Below, piece by piece: positions 12,896 to 12,973 of a stretch of DNA of 12,973 bases (position 1 is the stretch's first letter; each line of letters opens with the position of its first letter). The stretch covers positions 1 through 12,973 of the forward strand of contig NZ_CAMIHH010000094.1 of NCBI RefSeq assembly GCF_946220915.1, read 5' to 3'. The notes under the pieces were generated by a model, which was not told the DNA's origin, made no database searches, and was given only the letters and a program-made list of their open reading frames with translations. A program made the translations under genes and the position numbers. Source of the DNA: an uncultured Flavobacterium sp. GTDB lineage: Bacteria; Bacteroidota; Bacteroidia; Flavobacteriales; Flavobacteriaceae.

Positions 12896-12973
12896 AAGAT
12901 AAAACTACTATTATTATCTTAACATCGCCGCACATAAAAATTTAAAGTGCAAGAAACAGGCTAACTCCTAACC

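Noticed and set aside
1..12973. CRISPR array, insertion sequence, prophage or defence genes
   Set aside because: No spaced direct repeats, terminal inverted repeats, transposase, integrase or nuclease motifs were found; gene content is housekeeping, secretion and signalling.

Overview
The window looks like a chromosomal segment from a Bacteroidota member, most likely a Flavobacterium-like Flavobacteriaceae. Three things point there: promoters that match the group's TTTG-N20-TAnnTTTG consensus rather than -35/-10 boxes, a large secreted protein ending in a type IX secretion (T9SS) type B sorting domain, and a lipoprotein whose first mature residues fit the Bacteroidota surface-export signal. 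A transketolase split into two genes and A-rich start regions fit the same group. No phage, insertion sequence, CRISPR array or plasmid function is visible.

Positions 1-2080 hold a promoter and the two-gene transketolase operon, ending in a terminator. A second, bidirectional terminator separates it from a convergent gene for an FKBP-type prolyl isomerase lipoprotein with an acidic calcium-loop tail (2152-3045, minus). From 3126 a short plus-strand operon encodes an Hsp15-like S4 RNA-binding protein and a PyrR-like phosphoribosyltransferase. It runs tail-to-tail, with a 4-base overlap, into shikimate kinase (minus).

Positions 4636-4951 form a tRNA unit: a near-ideal promoter, tRNA-Lys(TTT), a strong hairpin terminator, tRNA-Leu(GAG) and a second strong terminator. 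A 1104-residue T9SS cargo protein of repeated adhesin-like modules follows (5236-8550).

The right third is regulatory. A small exported PepSY-like protein (8725-9018) is preceded by two palindromes two helical turns apart and a sigma-54-like -24/-12 element. Next come a sigma-54-dependent response regulator (9150-10487) and, convergent with it by a 4-base overlap, a hybrid sensor kinase with receiver and HPt domains (10484-12895, minus). The most testable new idea here is that the response regulator binds the paired palindromes and drives the PepSY-like gene, with the convergent hybrid kinase as a candidate but unproven partner.
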